This document shows, piece by piece, positions 25,963 through 34,338 of a stretch of DNA of 64,000 nt. Each line of letters begins with the position of its first letter. Within the stretch, counting starts at the first letter, position 1. The stretch covers positions 1 through 64,000 of the forward strand of contig NZ_JBCNYA010000024.1 of assembly GCF_049727805.1 (NCBI RefSeq), given 5' to 3'. This stretch comes from Frateuria_A sp049727805 (lineage in GTDB: Bacteria > Pseudomonadota > Gammaproteobacteria > Xanthomonadales > Rhodanobacteraceae). The notes below the pieces were generated by a model. It worked only from the letters and a program-made list of their open reading frames with translations, did not search any database and was not told the origin of the DNA. A program made the position numbers and the translations under genes.

Positions 25963-27063
25963 TTAGTGGGCCCTGCTGTTATTGGGCGAGTTCTCGAGCG
26001 AGAGCGCGAGGTCGCGCTGCTTTTCCAGGTCGGCGGGAACTTCCGCGAAGGTGTAGTCGAACATCGCGGTGACCGGCTGGGTCTTGGTCTCGAGGTAGGC
26101 GTTCACCTCGTTGTCCATCCAGTCGTCGCACTCGGCCTTCCAGGCCTCTTCCTTCGTGTCGTCCCATACCTTCTTGGCCACCAGCCAGTTCTTCAGGCGC
26201 TTGACCGGGTCCTTCGCCCAGGCGTCCTTGACCTCCTGCTCGCCGCGGTAGCGGCGCGCGTCGTCGGCGGTGGTGTGGTCGCCCAGGCGATAGGTGACGG
26301 CCTCGATGACCGTGCCGCCCTCGCCGTTGCGGGCGCGCTCGAGCGCGTCCTCCATCGCCTTGCGCACGGCGATGATGTCGTTGCCGTCGACCTGGATGGA
26401 GTACAGGCCCGCGGCGATGCCCTTCTGCGCGAGCGTCGGCGCACCGGACTGGATCTTGCGCGGCACCGAGATGGCCCACTGGTTGTTCACGATCACCGCG
26501 ACCAGCGGAAGGTTCTGCGCGCCGGCGATGTTGATGGCGCCGTAGAAGTCGCCCTTGGACGAGCCGCCGTCGCCGATGGTGCACACCGCCACGCGCTTCT
26601 CGCCGCGGATCTTGAACGCCAACGCGGAACCGGCCGCATGCAGGCACTGCGTGGCGATCGGCACCGACCAGGCGAAGTCGTGGCGGGCCGGCTCGTTCTG
26701 GTAGTCGTTGCCGCGCTCGTCGCCGCCCCAGTACATGTAGACCTCGCGCGGCTGCACGCCGCGGTAGAGCTGCGCGCCGTACTCGCGGTAGCTCGGCGCC
26801 AGCACGTCTTCGGGCTTCATGGCGCTGCCGATGCCCACGTGCGCGGCCTCGTGGCCCAGGCAGCTGGCGTAGGTGCCGAGCTTGCCGGTGCGCTGCAGCG
26901 CGATCGACTTGGCGTCGAACACGCGGGTGGAGAGCATCAGCTTGTACAGCTCGACCATCTGGTTCAGGTCCTGCGCGAAGGCAGGCAGGTCGTCACGCAC
27001 CTGCTTGCCCTCGGCGTCGAGGTATTGCAGGTACTCGATCTCAAACTTGGCGGCGATGGACAC
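25963..27063 (-). CDS. 2-oxoacid dehydrogenase E1 alpha subunit
   Basis: A 366-aa subunit with the ThDP motif GDGGSSKGDFYGAINIA...VNNQ, substrate-side CLGHEAAHVG and SAPTLAQKG. The N terminus SIAAKFEIEYLQYLD is typical of the Xanthomonadales protein. The start is a GTG at 27063 with GGAG 7 nt upstream; an ATG much farther upstream would add an unlikely leader. Pyruvate or branched-chain substrates are both possible; the resemblance to BkdA-type enzymes is about as strong as to PdhA. Confidence 0.88.
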   Translation of the reverse strand: MSIAAKFEIEYLQYLDAEGKQVRDDLPAFAQDLNQMVELYKLMLSTRVFDAKSIALQRTGKLGTYASCLGHEAAHVGIGSAMKPEDVLAPSYREYGAQLYRGVQPREVYMYWGGDERGNDYQNEPARHDFAWSVPIATQCLHAAGSALAFKIRGEKRVAVCTIGDGGSSKGDFYGAINIAGAQNLPLVAVIVNNQWAISVPRKIQSGAPTLAQKGIAAGLYSIQVDGNDIIAVRKAMEDALERARNGEGGTVIEAVTYRLGDHTTADDARRYRGEQEVKDAWAKDPVKRLKNWLVAKKVWDDTKEEAWKAECDDWMDNEVNAYLETKTQPVTAMFDYTFAEVPADLEKQRDLALSLENSPNNSRAH

Positions 27064-27180
27064 GACTCGCTCCCATGGAAAAGTGGAGTGGGGTGATCTG
27101 GATGGGGAGGCGGCGGCCCATCCAGTGGGGCCCGGCGCGCGCTTTTCGTCCCGGAAAGACCGCGTTTGATAGCAGGCCGG

Positions 27181-27211
27181 CATGTTGCGCTGCAAGGTAC
27201 GGTGCAACATG
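27181..27211. promoter_or_regulatory. Inverted repeat, likely operator between E1-alpha and kynA
   Basis: Arms CATGTTGCGC (27181-27190) and GTGCAACATG (27202-27211) match at 9 of 10 positions with an 11-bp spacer. In the E1-alpha direction a weak promoter (TTGCAG, 18 bp, TATCAA) overlaps it. This is a plausible site for an operon-specific regulator such as an Lrp/AsnC or TetR protein; no such gene is adjacent. Confidence 0.45.
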
Positions 27212-27345
27212 CGCGGGCGTGTGGAGGCGGTGTGGCAGCCTGTTGACACGGCGGCGGCGGGCTGTCCCTGTCCTGGATCAGGAACCGCTGCGAAGCGCGC
27301 CCGCTACCATGTCCGCTTCGATCGAAGCTAGAACGGACGCATTCC

Positions 27346-28188
27346 ATGGGCGAGAACCAGCGCGACCTCGAGACCGGCATCGAGACCGACCTGAACGGCA
27401 AGATGACCTACGGCGGCTACCTGCAGTTGGGCACGCTGCTGTCCGCGCAGCGGCCGCTCAGCGGCCACCACGACGAGATGCTGTTCATCGTGCAGCACCA
27501 CGTTTCGGAGCTGTGGATGAAGCTGGTGATCCACGAGCTGAAGGCGGCGATCGACCACCTGCGCCGCGACGACGTCGATGCCTGCCTGAAGGTGCTGGCC
27601 CGCGTGAAGCAGGTGCAGCGCCAGTTGTTCGAGCAATGGGCTGTGCTGGAAACCCTCACGCCCGCCGAATACCTGGAGTTTCGCGACATGCTGGGCCCCT
27701 CGTCGGGCTTCCAGTCGCTGCAGTACCGCATGATCGAGTTCATGCTGGGCAACAAGCATGCCGACATGCTGGCGGTATTCGCCTACGACCCGGCCGCGCA
27801 GGCGCAACTGCGCGAGGTGCTGGAGGCGCCCAGCCTGTACGACGAGTTCCTGCGCTACCTCGCGCGGCGTGGCCACGCGGTGCCGGCCGAACTGATCGAG
27901 CGCGACTGGACGCAGCCCTACCGGCGCAATGCGGCGTTGCTGCCGGTGCTCAAGCGCATCTACGAGGGGCGCGGCGACTTCTGGCCGGAATACCACCTGT
28001 GCGAGCAACTGGTGGATGTAGAGGAGAGCTTTCAGCTCTGGCGCTTCCGCCACATGAAGACGGTCGAGCGGATCATCGGCCATCGCCGCGGCACGGGGGG
28101 CTCCTCCGGCGTGTCGTTCCTGAAGAAGGCGCTGGAGCTGGAGTTCTTCCCCGAACTGCTGGACGTGCGCACGGTGTTGGGCACCTGA
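27346..28188 (+). CDS. kynA: Tryptophan 2,3-dioxygenase
   Basis: A 280-aa haem dioxygenase opening the indole ring of tryptophan to N-formylkynurenine. It has the N-terminal MTYGGYLQL...HDEMLFIVQHHVSELW, the RDMLGPSSGFQSLQYR segment and FRHMKTVERIIGHRRGTGGSSGV with the proximal haem histidine. It is encoded alone: no kynB or kynU is within the window. It is divergent from the dehydrogenase operon across 282 bp. Confidence 0.94.
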   Translation: MGENQRDLETGIETDLNGKMTYGGYLQLGTLLSAQRPLSGHHDEMLFIVQHHVSELWMKLVIHELKAAIDHLRRDDVDACLKVLARVKQVQRQLFEQWAVLETLTPAEYLEFRDMLGPSSGFQSLQYRMIEFMLGNKHADMLAVFAYDPAAQAQLREVLEAPSLYDEFLRYLARRGHAVPAELIERDWTQPYRRNAALLPVLKRIYEGRGDFWPEYHLCEQLVDVEESFQLWRFRHMKTVERIIGHRRGTGGSSGVSFLKKALELEFFPELLDVRTVLGT

Positions 28189-28290
28189 CCGGCCTTTCGC
28201 AACGCGATCGCCATTGACGCGACGCCCCTGCGCCGGTTACACGTCGGCGATGGCGCGCGCCAGGCGCGCTCTCCAGCCCAAGGGGAACCC

Positions 28291-29796
28291 ATGAGCCAGA
28301 CCGCCGACGCCGCACCGGCCGTACCCGACTACCCGCAACTGCTCGGCCATCCGCGTCCGCTGTGGATGCTGTTCATGACCGAGTTCTGGGAACGCTTCGC
28401 CTACTACAGCGTGAGCTGGGCGCTGGTGCTCTACATCGTGGCGCAGTTCTTCCATGGCGATCCGTCCGGGCAGGGCTGGGCTGCCGGCATCTACGGCGCC
28501 TACACCGCGCTGATCTACGCGGCGTCGATCTTCGGCGGCTACGTGGCTGACCGGGTGATCGGCTACCAGCGCTCGATCCTGCTCGGTGCCGCGGTGATGG
28601 CCGCGGGCCTGTTCACCCTGCTGGTGCCGAGCAAGCCGCTGATGATGCTGGGCCTGGCGCTGGTGATCGCCGGCGACGGCCTGTTCAAGCCGAACATCTC
28701 CACCATGGTGGGCCAGCTCTACGGCCGCGACGACCCGCGCCGCGACCGCGGCTTCACCCTGTTCTACATGGGCATCAACGCCGGCGCCTTCGTGGCGCCG
28801 CTGCTGACCGGCTGGATGGCGGCCTATTTCACCGATACGCCGATGCAGCAGAACTACCGCATCGTGTTCGGCGCCGCCGGCGTGGGCATGCTGCTGAGCT
28901 TCCTGTGGTTCTGGTTCGGCCGCCGCGGCCTGAAGGGCGTGGGCCGCCCGCTACCGGGCATGGAGAACCGCCTGCGCGTGCTGTGGGTGCTCATCGGCGC
29001 GGCGATCGCGGTGCCGGTGATCTACGCGCTGCTGGCCTACGTCGGCGCCGAGGGCCTGCAGTGGCTGCTCGGTGTGCTGTTCATCGGCGTGGCGGCGGCG
29101 CTGATCATCGAGGCGCTGCGGCACGACCGGGTGCAGCTGCACCGCGTGATCGCCATGCTGATCGTGTTCGTCTTCAGCGTGGTGTTCTGGACCTTCTATT
29201 TCCAGTTCGGCACCTCGCTCAACTTCCTGGCCGAGAACTGGGTGGACCGCGAGATGTTCGGCGGCTGGATCTTCCCGGTCGGCTGGTTCCAGTCGGTGAC
29301 GCCGCTGGCGATCCTCACGTTCGCGCCGCTGCTGACGCTGGTGTGGGCGCTGCTTTCGCGCCGCAACGCCGAGCCGTCGATCCCGCGCAAGTTCAGCTTC
29401 GGCCTGATCTTCAACGGCCTGGGCTTCATCGTGCTGGTGTATGCGCTCAAGGAACTGCTCGGGCCCACCGGCCTGATCCCGTTCTGGCCGCTGGTGCTGT
29501 GCTACGTGATGCAGACGCTGGGCGAGCTGTGCCTCTCGCCGATCGGCCTGTCGATGGTGACCAAGCTCGCGCCGCCGCGGCTGGTCGGCCTGGCGATGGG
29601 CGGCTGGTTCCTGTCGCTGGCCGCCGGCGGCGATTTCTCCGGCCTGGTGGCGCGTTCGATCAGCGGCGAGACCGGCATGACGGTGGCCTCCGCGCTGTCG
29701 GGTTTCAACTTCTGCTTCTGGGTGCTGGTTGGCTCGGGCGTGCTGCTGCTGGTGATCTCGCCGTTGATCAACAAGCTGATGCACGGCGTCCGTTGA
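28291..29796 (+). CDS. POT/PTR family proton-coupled peptide transporter
   Basis: A 501-aa MFS protein with about 12-14 membrane helices. TEFWERFAYYS is the ExxERFxYY motif of the POT family and GDGLFKPNIST is the second signature; FYMGINAGAF follows. It imports di- and tripeptides with protons. AAGGGG lies 5 nt before the ATG. It lies 102 nt after kynA on the same strand and may share its transcript. Confidence 0.9.
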   Translation: MSQTADAAPAVPDYPQLLGHPRPLWMLFMTEFWERFAYYSVSWALVLYIVAQFFHGDPSGQGWAAGIYGAYTALIYAASIFGGYVADRVIGYQRSILLGAAVMAAGLFTLLVPSKPLMMLGLALVIAGDGLFKPNISTMVGQLYGRDDPRRDRGFTLFYMGINAGAFVAPLLTGWMAAYFTDTPMQQNYRIVFGAAGVGMLLSFLWFWFGRRGLKGVGRPLPGMENRLRVLWVLIGAAIAVPVIYALLAYVGAEGLQWLLGVLFIGVAAALIIEALRHDRVQLHRVIAMLIVFVFSVVFWTFYFQFGTSLNFLAENWVDREMFGGWIFPVGWFQSVTPLAILTFAPLLTLVWALLSRRNAEPSIPRKFSFGLIFNGLGFIVLVYALKELLGPTGLIPFWPLVLCYVMQTLGELCLSPIGLSMVTKLAPPRLVGLAMGGWFLSLAAGGDFSGLVARSISGETGMTVASALSGFNFCFWVLVGSGVLLLVISPLINKLMHGVR

Positions 29797-29872
29797 TTGC
29801 AGACCTGGACTGGGAAGGGTTTGCGATAAGATTGGCAAATGCCAGTAGCTGGCAGGTCAGGGGGATAAACCA

Positions 29873-32017
29873 GTGGGCATCCATTCCGGGAGCGGTGGCG
29901 CAGCGCGCTGCCTGGCAGTTCTTTTCCTTGCAATTTGTGGCTGGGGCAACGCGCGTGCCACGGACGTAAGCTGGCGGGTGGTCAGCGCTTTTCCGCAGGG
30001 ACCATTCACGACGCCGTCGATCTACGAATCGAAGGCGGCAGCCAGCAACATCGTGGCGAAGAACGATGGGCGCATATATGGGCTGGATGTGACCGGGTCG
30101 ACTGTTGGAGGGGCGATCTACACGATAAGCCCGCAAGGTTCCTTCGCAGAACTGTACGCCTTCGGTCTCTACGATGGTGCCGCCAATGGCGCTCCACCTC
30201 GGAACTTCGAGGGGACCATGCCGACGTTCGGTATGCTTGCGGACGGCACCATCTACGGTGTCACCGCGAGCGGCGGCCCGTTCGATGGGAGCGTAAATGC
30301 CGAACCAGCGGGTACGTTGTTCACCTACTCGGCAATGGACGGGTTTTCGACGCGCCATACCTTCTACGGAAGCAACGTCGACGACGGCGCCTATCCGCTC
30401 GGGGTCTGGCCGGGGCCTGAGGCAGGAAGCTATTACGTGCTGACTGCAGAGGGTGGCCCCGAGGACTTCGGTGTGCCCCAAGGCGTCCTGGTCAAGATCG
30501 ACTCGAATGGAACCGAGTCCATCATCCACACGTTCTGTACGGGTGGTCCTCCCGTCGCCATGACGCTTGCGAGCGATGGCAACTTCTACGGCTCCCTTCC
30601 CGCCTCTTCGGCGCCCGATTGCGGCGCGAGGTTGCCGGCCGCTGTGATTTTCAAGCTGAGCCCCGACGGGCAGCTGACCGTTCTGCACACGGGTGAAGGG
30701 AACGACACCTATCACGCCAACCAGATCGTGGAAGGCGCAGATGGCGCCCTGTACGGCACAACCGCCGTGGGCGGAACCTACGGGTCAGGCCTGGTGTTCA
30801 GGCTCGACAAGGATGGAACGTACACGGTGCTGCACGCATTCGACCCGGCCAAGGACGGGTTCGATCCCGGAGCGCTGGTCGTGGGTACCGATGGCAACAT
30901 CTACGGTTCAACCACTACTGGGACTGACGGGTTGTTCGGGCTCGTCTATCGGTTGACGCCCAGCGGCACGATGACAGTGGTTCACCGATTCACTGACGGG
31001 CTTGCGGGACCGCTGCGTACCCTTGCCCAAGTGCCCGGGCCAGGCCCGGTGACCTTGGCAGGCGTGGAAGGCGGGGGAGATGATGCGGGCGCCCCGGAGC
31101 AGACGATCAGCATGACCATGAGGGTGCGCGACGATCTTTTCGGCAGGGGCGGCGCATCGGCAATAACGTTTGCAGACGGCAGCTTCTCGGCTTTCAAGGT
31201 GGGCGCGACGAGCCTGGAGAGGCAGGCTGGCGGGGCCATTGCCGCGGGCTACTACCCGGCGGCCGTGGCCGATTTCAATGGCGACGGTCACGCCGACATC
31301 CTGTGGACGAGCGCCGCGAAGGATCTCTACGTCTGGTTCGGCCAAGACGGCACTTTTTCGTCCAAGTTCGTTTCGACCTATCCCGCCGGATGGAAGGTCG
31401 TCGGTTCTGGCGACGTCAACGGTGATGGCAAGGATGATTTGTTGTGGATGAACGAGCAAACGCACACATTCGCCTATTGGCTCATGAACGGAGCTAGCCG
31501 CTCCGGTTACCGAACCATCAACGTGACCAGCGGCTACCACCCGGCGACCTTCGGCGACTTCAATGGGGACGGCAAGCTGGATGTGGCCTGGACCAGTGCC
31601 AGGCATGACCTCTATTTCTGGTTGGCAAGCGGCGCTGGTTTCAGGTCGAAGTATGTAGCTACCTATCCCGCCGGATGGCAGATTTCGGGCCATGGTGATG
31701 TGGACGGCGACGGAAGTGACGACCTGATCTGGGCAAAGGTCGACCGTTCTCAATGGGGTTACTGGCTGATGTCCGGATCGACCGTTCGCAGCGTTCGGGT
31801 AGCGACCGATTCCGCCGGGGCGAGCTATGGGATCGCCGGTGTCGCGGACTACGACGGAAATGGCATGGTTGACGTCCTTTGGTCGGACGGGAACGAGGTC
31901 CGACTGGGCATCAACGGCGGCTGTTCCTTGCAAGGGATCTGCGATTTTTCGTTGTTCGGGACGCCTTCGCTCTTGCCTGCAACGGAATCGGTTTTCAACA
32001 ACAGCATTTCGCCTTGA
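29873..32017 (+). CDS. Exported repeat protein: GloVer-like propeller plus FG-GAP/VCBS-like repeats
   Basis: A 714-aa protein with a signal peptide (hydrophobic residues about 12-29). Residues about 35-390 hold short repeats of the form DGxIYGTTxxGGxxGxGxVFxLxPDGxxTVLHxF, the GloVer-type pattern. Residues about 440-690 hold four to five repeats with DFNGDGHADILW, DVNGDGKDDLLW, DFNGDGKLDVAW and DVDGDGSDDLIW, calcium-binding DxDxDG loops of FG-GAP/VCBS propellers. The start is GTG with AGGGGG upstream. Base composition is visibly lower in GC than its neighbours, suggesting transfer. It is probably surface-exposed; the ligand is unknown. Confidence 0.85.
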   Translation: MGIHSGSGGAARCLAVLFLAICGWGNARATDVSWRVVSAFPQGPFTTPSIYESKAAASNIVAKNDGRIYGLDVTGSTVGGAIYTISPQGSFAELYAFGLYDGAANGAPPRNFEGTMPTFGMLADGTIYGVTASGGPFDGSVNAEPAGTLFTYSAMDGFSTRHTFYGSNVDDGAYPLGVWPGPEAGSYYVLTAEGGPEDFGVPQGVLVKIDSNGTESIIHTFCTGGPPVAMTLASDGNFYGSLPASSAPDCGARLPAAVIFKLSPDGQLTVLHTGEGNDTYHANQIVEGADGALYGTTAVGGTYGSGLVFRLDKDGTYTVLHAFDPAKDGFDPGALVVGTDGNIYGSTTTGTDGLFGLVYRLTPSGTMTVVHRFTDGLAGPLRTLAQVPGPGPVTLAGVEGGGDDAGAPEQTISMTMRVRDDLFGRGGASAITFADGSFSAFKVGATSLERQAGGAIAAGYYPAAVADFNGDGHADILWTSAAKDLYVWFGQDGTFSSKFVSTYPAGWKVVGSGDVNGDGKDDLLWMNEQTHTFAYWLMNGASRSGYRTINVTSGYHPATFGDFNGDGKLDVAWTSARHDLYFWLASGAGFRSKYVATYPAGWQISGHGDVDGDGSDDLIWAKVDRSQWGYWLMSGSTVRSVRVATDSAGASYGIAGVADYDGNGMVDVLWSDGNEVRLGINGGCSLQGICDFSLFGTPSLLPATESVFNNSISP

Positions 32018-32098
32018 GCCATTCGGCATGCTAGCTGCGGCGGGCCTGTTGGCGGGACATCTGTGGGTTGAAGTCCATAGACCACACCCGGATCCGTA

Positions 32099-32578
32099 CT
32101 AGGGAGCGGCGTCCCGGTCGGGCATCAGCTTGTCCAGGATGCGGCCGAGCCAGGCCTGCTCCTCGGCATTGAGCTTGGCCAGCAATTCGCGCTCGCGCCT
32201 GCGCGCCGTCGGGGCGATCTCGTCGTGGATCGCCCAGCCGGAGTCTGTGAGGTTGAGCACCGAACGGCGGCGATCGCCGTCGTGCACCGCACGACTCACA
32301 CGGCCGGTCCCGACCAGCCTCGCCAGCGCGCGGCTTACCGCCACCTTGTCCATCGCCGTGCGCTCGGCGACCTCGCGCGCGGAAAGGCCTTCGAAGCGCC
32401 CGAGCACGGCCATCACGCGCCATTCGGTCACCGAGAGGTCGAAGCGCCGCTGGTAGTCGTCTGCGATCGCCTGGCTGATCGTGTTGGAGAGGATCGACAG
32501 CCGATAAGGCAGAAACCGCTCCAGTTCGAGAGGGGCATGTTCGGCGGTGGGCCCGGCAGGTTGGTGCTTGGCTGGCAC
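32099..32578 (-). CDS. MarR family transcriptional regulator
   Basis: A protein of about 159 aa with a winged helix (LSVTEWRVMAVLGRFEGLSAREVAERTAMDKVAVSRALARL, then wing DGDRRRSVLNLTDSG). I prefer the GTG at 32578 because AAGGAG lies 10 nt upstream; an ATG at 32608 adds 10 residues, falls inside the operator palindrome and lacks a ribosome-binding site, though a leaderless message is possible. It is divergent from hppD, so it is the likely HmgR/HpaR-type repressor of tyrosine or homogentisate breakdown. Confidence 0.85.
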   Translation of the reverse strand: MPAKHQPAGPTAEHAPLELERFLPYRLSILSNTISQAIADDYQRRFDLSVTEWRVMAVLGRFEGLSAREVAERTAMDKVAVSRALARLVGTGRVSRAVHDGDRRRSVLNLTDSGWAIHDEIAPTARRRERELLAKLNAEEQAWLGRILDKLMPDRDAAP

Positions 32579-32592
32579 GGCAGCGCGGCTCC

Positions 32593-32621
32593 TTGCAAAT
32601 GGTTTCATATGTAACTATAAC
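32593..32621 (+). promoter_or_regulatory. Sigma70-type promoter of hppD
   Basis: TTGCAA (32593-32598), exactly 17 bp, then TATAAC (32616-32621); predicted start near 32628, 88 nt before the hppD ATG. The spacer is filled by the MarR-type palindrome. On the other strand TATAGT (32614-32619) is a -10 candidate for the MarR gene. Confidence 0.65.
32602..32615. promoter_or_regulatory. MarR-type operator palindrome
   Basis: GTTTCATATGTAAC is a 14-bp palindrome with only one mismatched pair. It occupies the spacer of the hppD promoter and overlaps the predicted start region of the divergent MarR gene, so binding would repress both. Confidence 0.65.
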
Positions 32622-32715
32622 GGAGATCTAGCCGGATTCTTCGTGGCCCCCGCGCATGCTCGTGGACGTGGCCGCACCGCCCACTCTACGTCTTCCAGTC
32701 TTTGAGGAGAGCGCC

Positions 32716-33810
32716 ATGAACGCCCAACCGAACCTCGGCATGCAGGTCACCACCTTCGAGAACCCGATGGGCATCGATGGCTTCGAATTCGTCGAGTTCG
32801 CCGCGCCTGCCGGTCGCGGCGGCGAGCTGCACGAGCTCTTCCGCAAGATGGGTTTCACTGCGGTGCTCAGGCACAAGCGCCGCGCAATCACCGTGTACCG
32901 CCAGAACGGCGTGAACTTCCTGGTCAACGAGGATCCGGATTCCTTCGCCGCCGACTTCGCCGCCAAACACGGCCCCTGCGCCTGCGGCTTCGCGATCCGC
33001 TTCAAGATGCCGGCGGACGAGGTGTGCCGGAAGGTGCTGGCCAACGGCGGCGAGGCGGTCGATCACAAGGCTCCGAGCAAGGCGGTGGACGCGCCGGTGG
33101 TCAAGGGCATCGGCGACTGCATGCTCTATCTGGTCGACCGCTACGGCGCCAAGGGCGACGCCTATGACGGCGACTACGAGGCGGTGCCGGGCGCCGAACA
33201 GAACCCGAAGGGTTTCGGCCTGACTTTCATCGACCACCTCACGCACAACCTCTACTTCGGCAACATGCAGAAGTGGTCGGACTACTACGAGCGGCTGTTC
33301 AACTTCCGCGAGATCCGCTACTTCGACATCAAGGGCGCCAAGACCGGCCTGGTATCCAAGGCGATGACCGCGCCGGATGGCATCGTGCGCATCCCGCTCA
33401 ACGAGTCGAGCGATCCGAAGAGCCAGATCAACGAATACCTGGACGCGTACCACGGCGAGGGCATCCAGCACATCGCCTGCTTCACCGACGACATCTACGC
33501 GACGGTCGAGGCGATGCGCGCGCGGGGCGTGGAATTCCTGGACACGCCCGACACCTATTTCGACGTGATCGACATGCGCATCCCCAACCACGGCGAGGAC
33601 GTACCGCGGCTGGCCAGAAACAAGATCCTCATCGACGCCGACCCGGAGACCAAGCAGCGCAAGCTGTTGCAGATCTTCACGCAGAACAACATCGGGCCGA
33701 TCTTCTTCGAAATCATCCAGCGCAAGGGCAACGAAGGCTTCGGCGAGGGCAACTTCCAGGCGCTGTTCGAGTCGATCGAACGCGACCAGATGAAGCGCGG
33801 CGTGCTGTAA
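32716..33810 (+). CDS. hppD: 4-hydroxyphenylpyruvate dioxygenase
   Basis: A 364-aa two-module VOC dioxygenase converting 4-hydroxyphenylpyruvate to homogentisate. The iron facial triad is visible: His in FIDHLTHNL, His in GEGIQHIACFTDD, and Glu in IFFEIIQRKGN. GAGGAG lies 6 nt before the ATG at 32716; a longer frame from 32656 lacks family similarity. A 9-bp hairpin spans its stop codon. It is the first enzyme of the pathway encoded in this block. Confidence 0.95.
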   Translation: MNAQPNLGMQVTTFENPMGIDGFEFVEFAAPAGRGGELHELFRKMGFTAVLRHKRRAITVYRQNGVNFLVNEDPDSFAADFAAKHGPCACGFAIRFKMPADEVCRKVLANGGEAVDHKAPSKAVDAPVVKGIGDCMLYLVDRYGAKGDAYDGDYEAVPGAEQNPKGFGLTFIDHLTHNLYFGNMQKWSDYYERLFNFREIRYFDIKGAKTGLVSKAMTAPDGIVRIPLNESSDPKSQINEYLDAYHGEGIQHIACFTDDIYATVEAMRARGVEFLDTPDTYFDVIDMRIPNHGEDVPRLARNKILIDADPETKQRKLLQIFTQNNIGPIFFEIIQRKGNEGFGEGNFQALFESIERDQMKRGVL

Positions 33811-33820
33811 GGCACGCCGC
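33797..33820. terminator. Hairpin spanning the hppD stop codon
   Basis: The 9-bp stem GCGGCGTGC/GCACGCCGC with a 6-nt loop contains the TAA of hppD. There is no U-tract, so it is a weak terminator or 3'-end stabiliser between convergent genes. Confidence 0.4.
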
Positions 33821-33829
33821 GGGCAGAGG

Positions 33830-34222
33830 TCAGTGGCCGAGGTTGCCGTGCAGCGCCGCCGCGACCATCGCACCGAAGAACATGAAGTAGATGATCATCA
33901 GGGCGATGCCGACCAGGTACAGCACGCCCTGGATGATGAAGTACGTCTTCAGCCGGGTCAGCGCCTCGATCAGCGCATTGGCGTCGTCCTGGATGTGCGA
34001 GCGCTGGGCCGCACCGGCCGACTGGAGCAGCAGCACGCCGATCCAGATGGGCAGCCACGCGATGATGATGCCGATGAGGGTGATGGCGGTGAGTGCGCCC
34101 TGGATGATGAACATGATGCCGATGAACTTCATCCAGCCGGCCGCCGAAGCCAGCGGTTGCCCGATCTCCCGCGTCGCGCGCGCGTTCATGCCCGCACCGG
34201 GTGCGGTAGGTACGTAGGACAT
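33830..34222 (-). CDS. Small membrane protein (possibly DUF5362)
   Basis: A 130-aa protein with three to four membrane helices after a polar start (SYVPTAPGAGMNARATREIGQPL). The pattern WMKFIGIMFIIQGALTAI...AWLPIWIGVLLLQSAG recalls DUF5362 membrane proteins; I am moderately sure. AAGGGG precedes the ATG at 34222. It sits antisense between hppD and hmgA and is not part of the catabolic pathway by any visible feature. Confidence 0.7.
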   Translation of the reverse strand: MSYVPTAPGAGMNARATREIGQPLASAAGWMKFIGIMFIIQGALTAITLIGIIIAWLPIWIGVLLLQSAGAAQRSHIQDDANALIEALTRLKTYFIIQGVLYLVGIALMIIYFMFFGAMVAAALHGNLGH

Positions 34223-34338
34223 GTTTTTCCCCTTGGTTTGAATGCAGTTCCTGGGCCGGGCATCCCCCTTGGCGCCCGGCCGGGCAAGATTAGACGCAAA
34301 ATGGCGGGGCCGCACCGGGCCGCGCAGACCACCGGAGC

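Noticed and set aside
29763..29775. TTGATCAACA near the end of the POT transporter gene
   Set aside because: It is coding sequence and has no N4 spacer between half-sites.
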